A DNA stretch of 64,000 bases, taken from contig NC_067207.1 of the NCBI RefSeq assembly GCF_026262505.1, forward strand, positions 4,596,252 to 4,660,251. Direction: 5' to 3'. This DNA comes from Trichomonas vaginalis G3 (lineage: Eukaryota; Parabasalia; Trichomonadida; Trichomonadidae). Shown here one piece after another: positions 29,796 to 40,366 of the stretch. The position numbers and the translations under genes were made by a program. The first letter of the stretch is position 1. Every line of letters begins with the position of its first letter. The notes beneath the pieces are model-generated. The model was not told the origin of the DNA, did not search any database, and saw only the letters and a program-made list of their open reading frames with translations.

Positions 29796-31319
29796 TTAAA
29801 TAGTACCCATTGTCATCTCAACTTCTCTTAAGATGAGATTAAAAGCAGTTTCTGCATCTGCTTTATAAGAATTTAGAGCATCCACAGCTTCATCCAGCTT
29901 CGCTTTTGCATCTGCGATGTTTTTCTGTCTTTCGACTTCGAATTTCTTCTGGTTGTTCAGCACATTTTTCAGTTTCTCCTGAAGTACATCTGTAGATTCA
30001 TCTTTCTTTTTTGGTTTTGAAACTGAAAATTCTTTTTCAAGGCTTCGTTGAAGCTTTTCAAGATCAGCAATCTGAGATTCAATATCACTTTGTTCATCGA
30101 GTAGTTGTTTTTCTATTTCATGAGGATCTTCTTGACTTAGTTCTGCCTTTAAAGCATTAATTAAAGCCTTTGCTTGACTAAGACGATTTTCTTTGTCATT
30201 ACTATCAGGAAGAGTATGATTTGGAGGCATATTTTCAACGAAGTAAGGAGCAAATCTATCATAAGCTTCATGAGCACCCTCTAGATCTTTTCTAAGATTC
30301 ATAATATCCTTCTTTGTAGCACTTTGTTTTTCTAATTCAGTTTGAATTTGTTTAATAATGGCTTCTTTCTTGAACTTAATCTTTTCTACTTCGTTTGCAT
30401 CAAAATTAAGTTCTTGGACCTTGGTTTCTGCAGAATTTCTTTGTTTAACAATTTCAGAATATTTATTTTGAGATCTTTCTAATTCCATTTGCAATTTTGT
30501 CATTTCCAAGTCCATAGCACTACTTTGGCTCTCTAATACTTCTGTTTCTGAGATTAGCTTTGTAAGTTCTTTTTGAAGTGTGTCAATATTACTTTTCTTT
30601 TCATGAATGATTTTAGCTTTCTGATTCATCTGTTCCATTTTTTGCTCGGAAAAGCTAATCTGGTTTTGGTAATCTTCTATTTTATCTTTGCACGATTTAA
30701 TTGCAGCATCATATTGTTCTTCAAACGTCTGCGCTATCCTCTCTTTAATCGGTCCGTCATCATCATCACGGCCAAGTTCTTCAAATTCATGGTAGAAAGC
30801 TAGTAAGTTATTAAAGTTAGTTTCTGCGTAATTAGTTTCTTGATCTTGAGGAAATTCATCACCAGTCTGATATAATTTGAGTAAATCGTAGAACCATACT
30901 AAAGGGGCCATAATATCTGCAAATGACTGAAGGTTTCCAATAGTTTGAAGGTGAGTTTTATTAACTTGATGTGGACAGCCAATATATCCTAGAAAATCTT
31001 TGATAAACATGTAATCGACTTTATCCTGCTTTAGATCTATCGGAAAACATGAAAAAATTGTATTTAGAATTAACAGGTAAGTTTTTGAGTCTAATTTAGC
31101 AGGATCGAGCTTAAAACTATCTTCTGTGATAGTTTCCATCATTTCTTGAATTCGTGTTACAATTTCTTGCTTGCTAAGCTTATTTTCTGATTTTTTCTTG
31201 CCAGTTTTTGGTTTTCCAACTTTACTAACTTGAGTGAGATTTTGTGTTTTAGTAGTGTTTTCTGATTGGGCTGGTTTCACAGGAATACGCGATGCTTTCA
31301 TTGGTATCCTGGACATCAT
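29796..31319 (-). CDS. NDC80: Kinetochore protein NDC80 (HEC1)
   Basis: The 507-residue product has a basic, proline/lysine-rich N-terminal tail (MMSRIPMKASRIPVKPA) and a calponin-homology domain at about residues 45-180. The NDC80-specific block FIKDFLGYIGCPHQVNKTHL is followed by FADIMAPLVWFYDLLKL. From about residue 200 to the end it is a continuous coiled coil (KIEDYQNQISFSEQKMEQM). NDC80 joins Nuf2, Spc24 and Spc25 in the complex that links kinetochores to microtubules. The basic tail is where Aurora B phosphorylation tunes attachment in other eukaryotes. Length is slightly below yeast (691) and human (642), the difference lying in the coil. It is divergent from CDC14. Confidence 0.93.
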   Translation of the reverse strand: MMSRIPMKASRIPVKPAQSENTTKTQNLTQVSKVGKPKTGKKKSENKLSKQEIVTRIQEMMETITEDSFKLDPAKLDSKTYLLILNTIFSCFPIDLKQDKVDYMFIKDFLGYIGCPHQVNKTHLQTIGNLQSFADIMAPLVWFYDLLKLYQTGDEFPQDQETNYAETNFNNLLAFYHEFEELGRDDDDGPIKERIAQTFEEQYDAAIKSCKDKIEDYQNQISFSEQKMEQMNQKAKIIHEKKSNIDTLQKELTKLISETEVLESQSSAMDLEMTKLQMELERSQNKYSEIVKQRNSAETKVQELNFDANEVEKIKFKKEAIIKQIQTELEKQSATKKDIMNLRKDLEGAHEAYDRFAPYFVENMPPNHTLPDSNDKENRLSQAKALINALKAELSQEDPHEIEKQLLDEQSDIESQIADLEKLQRSLEKEFSVSKPKKKDESTDVLQEKLKNVLNNQKKFEVERQKNIADAKAKLDEAVDALNSYKADAETAFNLILREVEMTMGTI

Positions 31320-31472
31320 AAAAAATAGCCGTTTAAGAATTCGAAAATTTCATGATGATTTTAAAGAAAAATAATCTACTAATGCATATTAGCATGTCCT
31401 CATTAAGTCTTAAAAATTGAATGATGGACGTTTTTTATATTTTTTTTTGGAGATAAATTTTTTTATAAAAAT
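31320..31472. promoter_or_regulatory. Shared NDC80-CDC14 promoter interval
   Basis: 153 bp separate the divergent ATGs of NDC80 and CDC14. It includes a TCATTA at 31400-31405 that resembles the trichomonad initiator, but it is farther from the CDC14 ATG (about 70 bp) than is usual. The CDC14 ATG is preceded by TTTTTTTATAAAAAT. Confidence 0.4.
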
Positions 31473-32732
31473 ATGAATTCCCAGAAATCATTCCAAAATA
31501 TTACAATTCTTCCAAACAAAGTATTCTTTTCCGTTTTGAGGTCAGAGCCACGTAGCACCCCTCAGATGTTATATTTCAGCGTAGAAAATGAACCTCATTT
31601 TCAATATCGAGGTTTTTTTGATGATTTTGGACCTCCATCTTTACTCCAACTTTATTCATTTACCAAAATGATCGAGAATTTTATGACCCAGTCAAATATG
31701 ATGCTTCATTTTTACGTTTCACCTAACCAATCAGCGAAATCAAATGCAGCTGTTTTTATTTCAAGTTTTAGAATGCTACATTGCAAAATGAATGCAGAAG
31801 AATCATTTAAACCACTACGTCCAATATCATCAACACTTAAACCTTTTCGTGATGCTTCAACTCTTCCGTCAACATTTGATTTATCGGTGTTAGATTGTTT
31901 ACGAGGTCTTCAACACGCAATTGAACTCGGATGGTTTAATATTGATACCTTCGATCCAGAGACTTGGGCAAGAATTGAAGCAATCGAAAATGGCGATATG
32001 AACTGGCTCATACCAAACAAATTACTTGCATTTGCATCACCATATTCGACGAATATCCTTCCAGGAGGTTTTAGAGTTGCAACTCCAGCAACTGTCATCC
32101 CAGAATTCAAAAATCTTGGAATCACACATGTTATTAGACTTAATAAACCATTTTACGACTGCGAAGAATTTAAACAAGCAGGATTCAAGCATACCGAATT
32201 ATATTTCCTCGATGGAAGCACTCCACCGCAACATATTTTAGAAGATTTTCTAAAAATTGCAGAAACAGATGAAATAATAGCTCTTCATTGCAAAGCTGGT
32301 CTTGGAAGAACGGGAACTCTTGCAGGCTGCTACATGATTAAAAATCATGGTTTTACAGCACGAGAGGCAATAGGATGGATCAGATTGTGCAGAGCTGGCA
32401 GTATTATTGGTCCACAACAACAATATTTATTACAATATTATAATGAAATGCAAAGACCACAAACAGACGCTAACCAAGTACATGAACCACTTGTTCAACT
32501 CGGTTCGCACTCAAAGAGATTGATTAGAAATACAGGAAAAGGAATTAAAGTAAACGATAACGGAGAAAACAACAGGAAAGGCAAATGGAAACGACAAGAT
32601 ACAGCTCGTGCACCTATAAGAAGGCCATTCCGCCCTGCTGGAGATAATTTATGCGTTAGAGCAACTCCAATTAACTCTTTTCATCCTCAGCCAAGGAAAA
32701 TCAACCAAAAGGAAGTCAATCGCGGAAATTAA
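31473..32732 (+). CDS. CDC14: Dual-specificity phosphatase CDC14
   Basis: The 419-residue product has the CDC14 N-terminal domain (VFFSVLRSEPRSTPQMLYFS at about 18-37) and the catalytic domain at about 185-330. The signature loop LHCKAGLGRTGTLAG has catalytic Cys273 and Arg279, and the general-acid loop YFLDGSTPP has Asp247. GWIRLCRAGSIIGPQQQYL after it is typical of CDC14. The C-terminal tail is basic and disordered. In yeast and animals CDC14 reverses Cdk phosphorylation at mitotic exit and acts at the spindle, nucleolus or centrosome. It stands head to head with the kinetochore gene NDC80, so the two may be expressed together. The ATG start is supported by the conserved N-terminal domain. 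Confidence 0.95.
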   Translation: MNSQKSFQNITILPNKVFFSVLRSEPRSTPQMLYFSVENEPHFQYRGFFDDFGPPSLLQLYSFTKMIENFMTQSNMMLHFYVSPNQSAKSNAAVFISSFRMLHCKMNAEESFKPLRPISSTLKPFRDASTLPSTFDLSVLDCLRGLQHAIELGWFNIDTFDPETWARIEAIENGDMNWLIPNKLLAFASPYSTNILPGGFRVATPATVIPEFKNLGITHVIRLNKPFYDCEEFKQAGFKHTELYFLDGSTPPQHILEDFLKIAETDEIIALHCKAGLGRTGTLAGCYMIKNHGFTAREAIGWIRLCRAGSIIGPQQQYLLQYYNEMQRPQTDANQVHEPLVQLGSHSKRLIRNTGKGIKVNDNGENNRKGKWKRQDTARAPIRRPFRPAGDNLCVRATPINSFHPQPRKINQKEVNRGN

Positions 32733-33304
32733 TATATGTTATATATGTATTTTTATGTTGTTTTTTATTAAATAGATTGTTTTATTGATAAATTTGTTTA
32801 AGTTGTCTCTTGATTTAAGCAATTACACATGTTCATCTTAAGTTACATAAGCTAGGTCAACATTCTCTTGCATTCATTCCTTGATTGGCAATGAATTATT
32901 TCGTAATTATTTCATATTGCATATCATATAACATGAGTACTCTAATCAATTCTGGTATCAACAAGGTATCTCTAATATAGTTTACATTTGAATTAATTGC
33001 ATTCAATATTCTAATAGAAATTACAAATATCTTTTGTAATCGTTTCTACTATAACTGTTACTTAAAGATACCACCAATGGTTCGTTTGGAGTATATAGAT
33101 AATCCCTAATCATTTACAGTCGGGCTAAATTTTTGGAAAATCTTAAATTTTTCAATAAATTTTGCGTGTAAACCATTCAATTCAAACAAATTTTAAATAG
33201 AATACGTCACAATTTTTAAGAATTGAATAAAAAAAATTTTTTTTTCGTTTTGTTTCTTTTGGAAAGAGAAAAAATAAAACACAAATAATTTTACAAGTAT
33301 TAAA
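32733..33304. other. Intergenic region between convergent genes
   Basis: About 570 bp of AT-rich sequence between the 3' ends of CDC14 and the Myb gene. I see no gene or repeat that can be supported. Confidence 0.5.
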
Positions 33305-34468
33305 TTAATATACAGAGTAAAGCTTCGCGTTAATTGCAGGAGCTTCGATTGGAGGGAAACTGTGATGTAAAGCGTCAGCGTGATCTTCGTTAAATGATTC
33401 TTTCTCAATCTTTTTAAGGTGTATATCAGGCTGCAGCGGCGATGGCTGTATTGGTGAAGCATGTTCGAAGAAAGGCTGTACATGAGGTAATGAAGGTCTT
33501 GGATTTTCGATATGCGGATATTGCTGCATGAGAGTAGGAAGAGTAGATGGGGATTGTACTAGTATATGCGATTGAGGCTGTGGAGGTGTTAAAATTGGAG
33601 TTGATTGTTGTGGAGGAGTTGAAGATTTTATAGGGGCAATCGACTGCATTGGTGGTATAAAGATGGTCTGGTTTTGGTAGTTCTGGTAGTTTTGGGCTTC
33701 TTGAGGTACAACTGGAATAGAATACATCGGTTGAACGAATTTTGGCGTATAAGATTGAGGATGAACGTAAATCTGTTGAGCGGGGGAATTATGGGATGGC
33801 GGTGAAACTACTTGTGCTAGCGGATTTATAGCAGAAATGGTTCCATTGTGAATTCGTTTTTCTTTAACGAGCTGTTTGTATTTGTATCTACATTGAACAT
33901 CACTCCTGTTTTTCATTTGGGAGGAAATTGTAGTCCAAGCTTTATTTCCATGAATAGAAATCAAATGAATAAGAAGATCTTCTTCAGCTGTTGACCACTG
34001 CATTTTTGAGATTTTTGGATCTAAACCTCTGAACCATCGCTGCGAACACTGTGACTTGGTTCTCCCGTTTCCAACAAAACGAGAAATCGAAGTCCAATTT
34101 TCTAATCCACAACGTAATATACCTGCTATAAGGCGGTCGTCTTCATATTGAGACCAAGGACGTGATTTCTTTCGTTTTGATTCGGTGTCATCTTGAGGTT
34201 GAGTAATTTGTTGTTCGGGAATCGGTTGTTGACCAATTTCGATAATAGATTTGATGTGTTGTAGAGGTTCTGTATTTGGAATTATTTGCTTAACGTTGTT
34301 CTCGAGCAAATCAAACGGTATTGCTCCGGCAATGTAATTTCTTAAATGCATCGCTACAAGACTTCTAATTTCTGGGGTTTGAAACTGAGAATCTCCAAAG
34401 TATGTCAATGCAACATCAGCAACACTATTGATTACTTCCGGGTTATAATGTGCTGATGGATGATGCAT
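33305..34468 (-). CDS. R2R3 Myb-like DNA-binding protein
   Basis: The 387-residue product has two Myb repeats. R2 is at about residues 104-150 (SRPWSQYEDDRLIAGILRCG, ending CSQRWFRGLDPK) and R3 at about 157-203 (WSTAEEDLLIHLISIHGNKA, ending VQCRYKYKQL). The conserved tryptophans W105, W125, W145, W158 and W178 are present with typical spacing. The N-terminal 90 residues contain a helical region, and the C-terminal half is rich in P, Q and S, as expected for a flexible activation or interaction region. R2R3 Myb proteins are the main sequence-specific transcription regulators known in trichomonads, some of which bind initiator-region sites. Target genes cannot be told from this sequence. Confidence 0.9.
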   Translation of the reverse strand: MHHPSAHYNPEVINSVADVALTYFGDSQFQTPEIRSLVAMHLRNYIAGAIPFDLLENNVKQIIPNTEPLQHIKSIIEIGQQPIPEQQITQPQDDTESKRKKSRPWSQYEDDRLIAGILRCGLENWTSISRFVGNGRTKSQCSQRWFRGLDPKISKMQWSTAEEDLLIHLISIHGNKAWTTISSQMKNRSDVQCRYKYKQLVKEKRIHNGTISAINPLAQVVSPPSHNSPAQQIYVHPQSYTPKFVQPMYSIPVVPQEAQNYQNYQNQTIFIPPMQSIAPIKSSTPPQQSTPILTPPQPQSHILVQSPSTLPTLMQQYPHIENPRPSLPHVQPFFEHASPIQPSPLQPDIHLKKIEKESFNEDHADALHHSFPPIEAPAINAKLYSVY

Positions 34469-34680
34469 TTTGAATTTATTTTTTTTTTAGTTGAAACCTT
34501 TTTTGTAAACAATTTTGAAAAAAAATGTTGTTGAATTATTGAGAATATCATTACTTGAACATGTTTGTTGTTGGACCATTATAATAAAATTGAATGAAGG
34601 ATTGAAATTTAAGAACGTTATGTGCTTTCATTTTGGCGCATTTTACGGTTCCTTCAAATTGGAAATAAAATATGGCATTT

Positions 34681-36166
34681 TAAGGATGTCAATTTGGAAG
34701 AAAAGTGAGAAAATTCCTAAAATGCTAAAAATGAATTTCCAAACGTATTTTTTATCTCATTTTTTTGATTTTGAAAAAAATTTGGAGAGAAGATCTCTTC
34801 GTTTTTGAATTTTATCACGATGGTTTTAAAGTATATTAGACACATGTATTGATATTACTATTTTTGTATATTTTGAGAGAAAATCCCCAAAAAGTAAGAA
34901 AATCTAAGAAGGTTTGAGAAAATATATAAACTATTGAAAATTTGAATTAAACTTCTAATTTGGAAAAAAGAAATTTGGAAAGAAGAAAAATCAAAAATTG
35001 AGATTTAGACTCAGCATCAAATGGAGAACAAAATGTTTCTTCATATGAAGGGAAAAAATTTTCTTGTGAACAAATAGAGTTTTTAAAATTTTATTGTATG
35101 TAATGAAATAAACAAATATTAAAATTATTTTTTGATAACAAGAAAATTCCCAACAAAAATATTTGAGACAAAGAAAAAAAAGAAAATTGAAAAATATTAC
35201 TCTTCTTTATATTTCATGAGATTTTAAATTTATTCTCATAAAATTGACAATTTTATACGTTTAGATGAAAATAAGTGATTTTGCTTGAAATAAAAGTTAT
35301 TGTTTGCTTACAGCTATCAAATAGATTTTGCTATTTTGATTAAAATTTGTTAATCAAATTAAAAATTTTTTCTAAATATCTTAAATATCTGGATCACTCA
35401 CTGATACAATGAATTGAACGATAAAAAAATACAAACTCAAATAAGTTTTCCTGTTTTTCAACTAAAAAAAATTATGCAAATTAAATTAAATTGTTTATTC
35501 AAATATAAAACAAAGATGAAGTAATTACAGTTATTCATAAACTTTATGAATAACTCTGTAATTGGTTCAGATTTTCGTAAAAATATTTTATTAATATCGA
35601 TAAGAATACGTTTACCTACTATCACAACATATCGATAAACAAGAGTAGAGTGATTTTTTATCATCGAAAATTTTTTAAAAGCTGTAAGCTGGAAGGAAAA
35701 ATCTTGTTTTTTTCTGAGTTAGTTGTAGAACTATTGATGTACGAGTTATCATTGTGATGTAGAAGGATGTCAATGTACTGACTGAAGGATATGAAGTGAA
35801 TGAATTTCATTGCATTTCAATTTGATCAAAATTTGTTGAAATGATATGAATGTGTCAACATCTGTATCACTCTCTTTCACTCCTTCCCTATTTTTTCGAA
35901 AACGAAAGCTAGCTCAGCTTTCGCTGAGCGAATTGACACTTTTGATGCCCTAAACGTACATATTCTCAAATTTATCGAAAAAATTATACCACCCAAACTA
36001 GTATATTCTTATTTTAAATATGATATTATCCTTAGAAATCACACTAGAATATATTTAAATCAACTTTTAAAAAAGTTCGAATCCTGCGCGTCTCACTTTT
36101 TAGATTTTCCAAAAGGAAAATTATATTCTCCTAAAATGAAAACAATTTTCCGAATTGACATCCTTA
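34681..36166. mobile_element. Non-coding inverted-repeat element, 1486 bp, with 7-bp target duplication
   Basis: The termini are TAAGGATGTCAATTTGGAA (34681) and its inverted partner ending GACATCCTTA (36166), with one mismatch in 19. GGCATTT is repeated directly outside both ends (34674-34680 and 36167-36173), the signature of a transposition event. The interior has no long open frame. It includes two mutually exclusive hairpins at 35903-35929. I assign no superfamily, and the TAAGG terminus is shared with other elements in this window. Confidence 0.75.
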
Positions 36167-38075
36167 GGCATTTGTTATAGAATTTTAAATCAAGTATTTT
36201 CCATCAATAAAACATTTTTAATTATTTCAATGAGTTTTCTCAATTCCTTTGAAAATCTTATAGGAATATTATGCTTATCATATCATGCTAAGTAATATAA
36301 TCAAATTCAATGACTTTTAGCACTTTTTGAATCACTTATAACAATTCCAACCAGAAGCATTCTATTAAGAGTGTAATCGCATTTTCGTTTCGAGGTTCTC
36401 AAAAGTGGTTAACAAACAAAATGTCGCAGTTTTTTTCTTCAAAGTGAAATTTATACACATATTATTAATTAGGACATGCCATTAACTAATTCGCAAGTAT
36501 TAATTTTCAGAATCATTAGAGATATGAAAAGTGTCAAATCAACCATTTTGCATAAACACAATATCCAAAATTGTGATATAAGCAGAAATGCATGCGATTG
36601 ACTTTTATTCGGTATGTTTTCCTTCTTTCATTAATCCAATTCTTTCATTAGTGCAATTTCTCTCCAATTTCTTCTTTTAAGACTGACTTATTTAATTTGC
36701 GTAGCTGATCTCTAATTTTATTTTTGTTATATACTATAAGGTTCATTCGAATATAATTCAACTCTTTTCAAAAAAATTATATCCTTAATAGATATGATTA
36801 ACCAGCTGATTACATTTAAACATGTACCTCCATCACATTATAAATGCGAGCGAATGAGCATTTAAATGAATATTGCTGAGTATCCTTTGAAGATTGCAGT
36901 GAAATATAAGAACTAAGATATTTAAATTTAACTTATATATTATTGAACTAGCATGATACTTTTATTGCTCACACAAATAATTCAACTGATTCGTATCCCA
37001 CTTATCAATTTCTTATTATATTAAAATCCAATCATATAATATAGATTATTCTCTTCAAATTCACTATTAACCATACGTATTTCTTATTTTTCACATTACA
37101 TTCCTAATTTTTTTTTTAAATCAAAATCTATTCTTGAGCTATCATATATTGAATATGGAGGACAATGTTATTCAATAAGAATGAATGATTGAATAGTTTG
37201 TTTTCTATTCTTATTTCATCTTGGAATCAATAAATGCATATATATATATGGAAATCGTTACAAATGTAGGAAGTGGAATCATTTCTTAACAAAACCAGTC
37301 TATCAAAGCTATTGAATGCAAAATTTCATTTCATTCTAATTTGCTATGTGAATTGAGAAGGATCAGATTAGAAAGAGAAACGATCTAACTAGAGAACTTA
37401 TTGGTGGATATGTTTCCGATTTTTGGAAGATTATTGATGATCCTTAGTCGTAAAATGTGAATAATTGCTTCACAATAGCCATATTTACTTATTGCAATAA
37501 ATACACTATTCTACATTATGTATAACACTTAAATCAAAGTTTGTAATTAATTTCTCATTGAAAAATATAAATAAATGATATGATGATAAGCACTAATGTT
37601 ATATTAACACTTTCTTGAGAACCTACATGCACATTTTCTTAATACTGAATCCAATCAGATCTTCGGCATTGGAATTGAATAATTTCTCGACCATTCATTA
37701 ATAGTTAGCAATTACATATGATCAAGTACTCATACACATCATTATGCACAAAAAAACCCGATCGTAATTTTTAGCCAAAAAAAATTATTCTGAAATGTTT
37801 CTATTGTATATTCCCATTCATGTTTACAAATATTTATTTTTTGATATTCTTGATTTTTAGGCAGTGCTTAACAACCATTTTTCTTTGGCATTGTTTGTAA
37901 CGCATTCAAAATAAATGATAGTAACCCACAAATTTTCAAGGATACTTTTCAATAGGCTGTTTGGACATTTAAGAAATACCCATTAATCGTCTGATATCTC
38001 TAGAATACATTTATCAAGCTTATGCACGTTTTTAAATTTTTTTTTATTGTGGCTGTAGAAATAAATTAATTCTCA
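36167..38075. other. Long AT-rich intergenic region, nothing recognised
   Basis: About 1.9 kb upstream of the AGC kinase gene. Only short random frames are seen, with no tRNA or clear repeat. The kinase ATG is directly preceded by TTCTC and its first bases complete a TCAATG that could serve as an initiator. Confidence 0.45.
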
Positions 38076-40268
38076 ATGATAAATACGGCGCAAAAAGGCC
38101 CTCCAGCCAAGAAACTTTTCCAAACCACGCTTATTGGAGTTCGAACAGACATGATGGCACAAGGACGAAATCTCCAGGAAGGCTTTAAATACATCAGACC
38201 TTTTTTCATTTTGCGATCCCAGTCAACATTTTTAAGCTCCCTATTGCAACACATAGATTCACTTGGGGGCTCCATGTCGATGACAGAAAAAGCCCAGCTT
38301 AAAAATCTGAAGAAATCAATTAAAAATCTTCAGGAGTGCAAATTCGGACATTTATTAGATACCGCTAATGAAGTAATCGTTTCAGTCAGATCCATCATAT
38401 CCACTAAGAATTTAACTGAACGAGTCGACAGATGTTCTTCTTTATTACTTAAATCCGCTTTATCGATACGCCAAATCTCAACCATGCTTGATGCCAGAAC
38501 TCGCTCTGATAATGAATATGAAAAAGTAAAAGAGCAACAATTCCAAATTAATTCACCAACGAAACCAGATGGTTCGATTTTAATCCCTGAGGACGATCAA
38601 AACATGTTTATCTGCCGTATTTGTGAAGAGAAAATCCCTATAGATAAAATAGAAACCCATACAAAGTTCTGTATCCAAGGATATATGAGCCATAAGTGCA
38701 AAGCTCAAATCCTTGCCACGATAGACCAAATATATAATGATATTGTTAATAAGGAACTCAAGGTCAATTGGCCGCAAAGCCAGGATATCATGGTTTCTTA
38801 TCATTTTCCACTTCTTCATATGTCCCTCATTTTACAACATGTCAAGCACCTGGATTTCTCACAGCCTGACGCTCGCGAAACACTAGAGCTCCTCCATGTT
38901 GTTCTCAAATATCTCCAAAGCGGTGACAAAATCCGACCAATTTTAAATAAATGTATCAACGCAATCCGCGAATGCATACGCATCTGCAAAGCTATGAGTA
39001 CAGCAAGCGCTGGTCTAAGCGATACCAGAATTAGCAAAAATCCAAAACCAATTACTTTCCAAAATGTTACGATCGCTGATTTCGAATTTATCAGGCGAAT
39101 TTCTAGCGGCGCCTTCGCTACTGTTTTCATTGCAAAAAAGAAGCTTACCGGTGACATTTTTGCCATAAAAGTCATTCCTCGAACAACGGTTATTCAGAAA
39201 AACCAAACAAGCAGAATTATGACAGAAAAGGACATTCTCAAGAATTTTACGAACCCTTACATTGTTACTTTTTACTATTCGATTCTTGGCGAACGAAACC
39301 TTTATCTCGTTACGGAATTCGTACCAGGAGGAGATCTCTACTCACTACTCCAAGCCCTGGGAAGCTTCGACGAGGATTCCTCCAAAATTTACATCGCAGA
39401 AATTCTCCACGCTCTGAGGTACTTACGAGAAAACGGTATCATCCATCGTGACTTGAAGCCTGATAACATTCTTGTCACTAAAAACGGAACCCTTAAACTT
39501 ACAGATTTCGGATTGAGCCATCAAGGCATTGTAAACCGCCAAATGTCCAACGAACCAGAGGATATCGAAGCAGAGCCAGAGATTGTTGGTACTCTCGATT
39601 ACATGGCCCCTGAAATTCTTATGAATTTACCTCATTCTTTCGGTGTCGACTACTGGTCACTCGGAGCAATGCTTTTTGAGTTCCTTACGGGCGTGCCACC
39701 ATTCCACGCCGATACAGATACAGAAACTACTAAGAACATTTTACTTAATAAAATTGATTTTCAGCCAGACGACGAAATGTCACCGGAAGCGAAAGATCTC
39801 ATCAAGAGGTTACTCGATCCGAACCCAGAAACACGTCTCGGCGTTAAAGATATCAACGATATCTTCAAAAATCCGTGGTTGAAGGGAATTAACCCAGAAA
39901 CAGCCGAGCCACCTTTCAAACCTCAGCTCAAGAGTTCGACAGATACACATTTGTTCGAAGAAAGATACCACTTTTCGCCATTAAACGATCAAGATATTCT
40001 TCACGACATCTCTGTTGCTTCTTCTCCTCAAACATCCGTTTCCAAGTTCAACCTTGATGACATTGAGGAAGAAAAGAGCCTCTCAGACTTCCAATCAATA
40101 GGTGTTGACAATTTGATCGACCAAAACATGAATATGGCGAAGAGATTGAAGAGCAGCAGCTTCACTTCGGATGATCTCGAACTCCCTCATGAGAATCACA
40201 CTCAAAAAGGTACAAAGAAGAGGGCTCTCTCTACAAATTTCGAACCTTCAAAGTTTAACCTTGTTTAA
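38076..40268 (+). CDS. AGC protein kinase with Rim15/IRE-type zinc finger
   Basis: The 730-residue product has a C2HC finger at residues 180-199 (CRICEEKIPIDKIETHTKFC region: C180, C183, H195, C199), as in yeast Rim15 and plant IRE kinases. The kinase domain spans about 336-602: a glycine-loop variant ISSGAFATV, Lys365 in FAIKV, HRDLKPDN with Asp459, DFGLSH with Asp477, and VGTLDYMAPE, with an insert between DFG and APE typical of the MAST/Rim15/IRE group of AGC kinases. A C-terminal extension after 602 contains FEERYHFSPLND. Rim15 relays nutrient signals into quiescence, and IRE/MAST kinases act on cytoskeleton or cell growth. Which role applies here is not known. It is complete and uses more C and G at third positions than its neighbours. 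Confidence 0.9.
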   Translation: MINTAQKGPPAKKLFQTTLIGVRTDMMAQGRNLQEGFKYIRPFFILRSQSTFLSSLLQHIDSLGGSMSMTEKAQLKNLKKSIKNLQECKFGHLLDTANEVIVSVRSIISTKNLTERVDRCSSLLLKSALSIRQISTMLDARTRSDNEYEKVKEQQFQINSPTKPDGSILIPEDDQNMFICRICEEKIPIDKIETHTKFCIQGYMSHKCKAQILATIDQIYNDIVNKELKVNWPQSQDIMVSYHFPLLHMSLILQHVKHLDFSQPDARETLELLHVVLKYLQSGDKIRPILNKCINAIRECIRICKAMSTASAGLSDTRISKNPKPITFQNVTIADFEFIRRISSGAFATVFIAKKKLTGDIFAIKVIPRTTVIQKNQTSRIMTEKDILKNFTNPYIVTFYYSILGERNLYLVTEFVPGGDLYSLLQALGSFDEDSSKIYIAEILHALRYLRENGIIHRDLKPDNILVTKNGTLKLTDFGLSHQGIVNRQMSNEPEDIEAEPEIVGTLDYMAPEILMNLPHSFGVDYWSLGAMLFEFLTGVPPFHADTDTETTKNILLNKIDFQPDDEMSPEAKDLIKRLLDPNPETRLGVKDINDIFKNPWLKGINPETAEPPFKPQLKSSTDTHLFEERYHFSPLNDQDILHDISVASSPQTSVSKFNLDDIEEEKSLSDFQSIGVDNLIDQNMNMAKRLKSSSFTSDDLELPHENHTQKGTKKRALSTNFEPSKFNLV

Positions 40269-40366
40269 CTTTATATGTTTATTAAAGACTTGCGAATACT
40301 ATGTTAATTTTCATCAAATTATATATATAATATTAAATCTAATGTTTTTATATTTTTTTTTAGAAT

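Noticed and set aside
35903-35929. Two overlapping hairpins (CGAAAGCT stem and GCTCAGC stem) that look like an RNA switch
   Set aside because: They lie inside a non-coding transposon, are short and have no gene context; overlap can arise by chance from one palindromic core.
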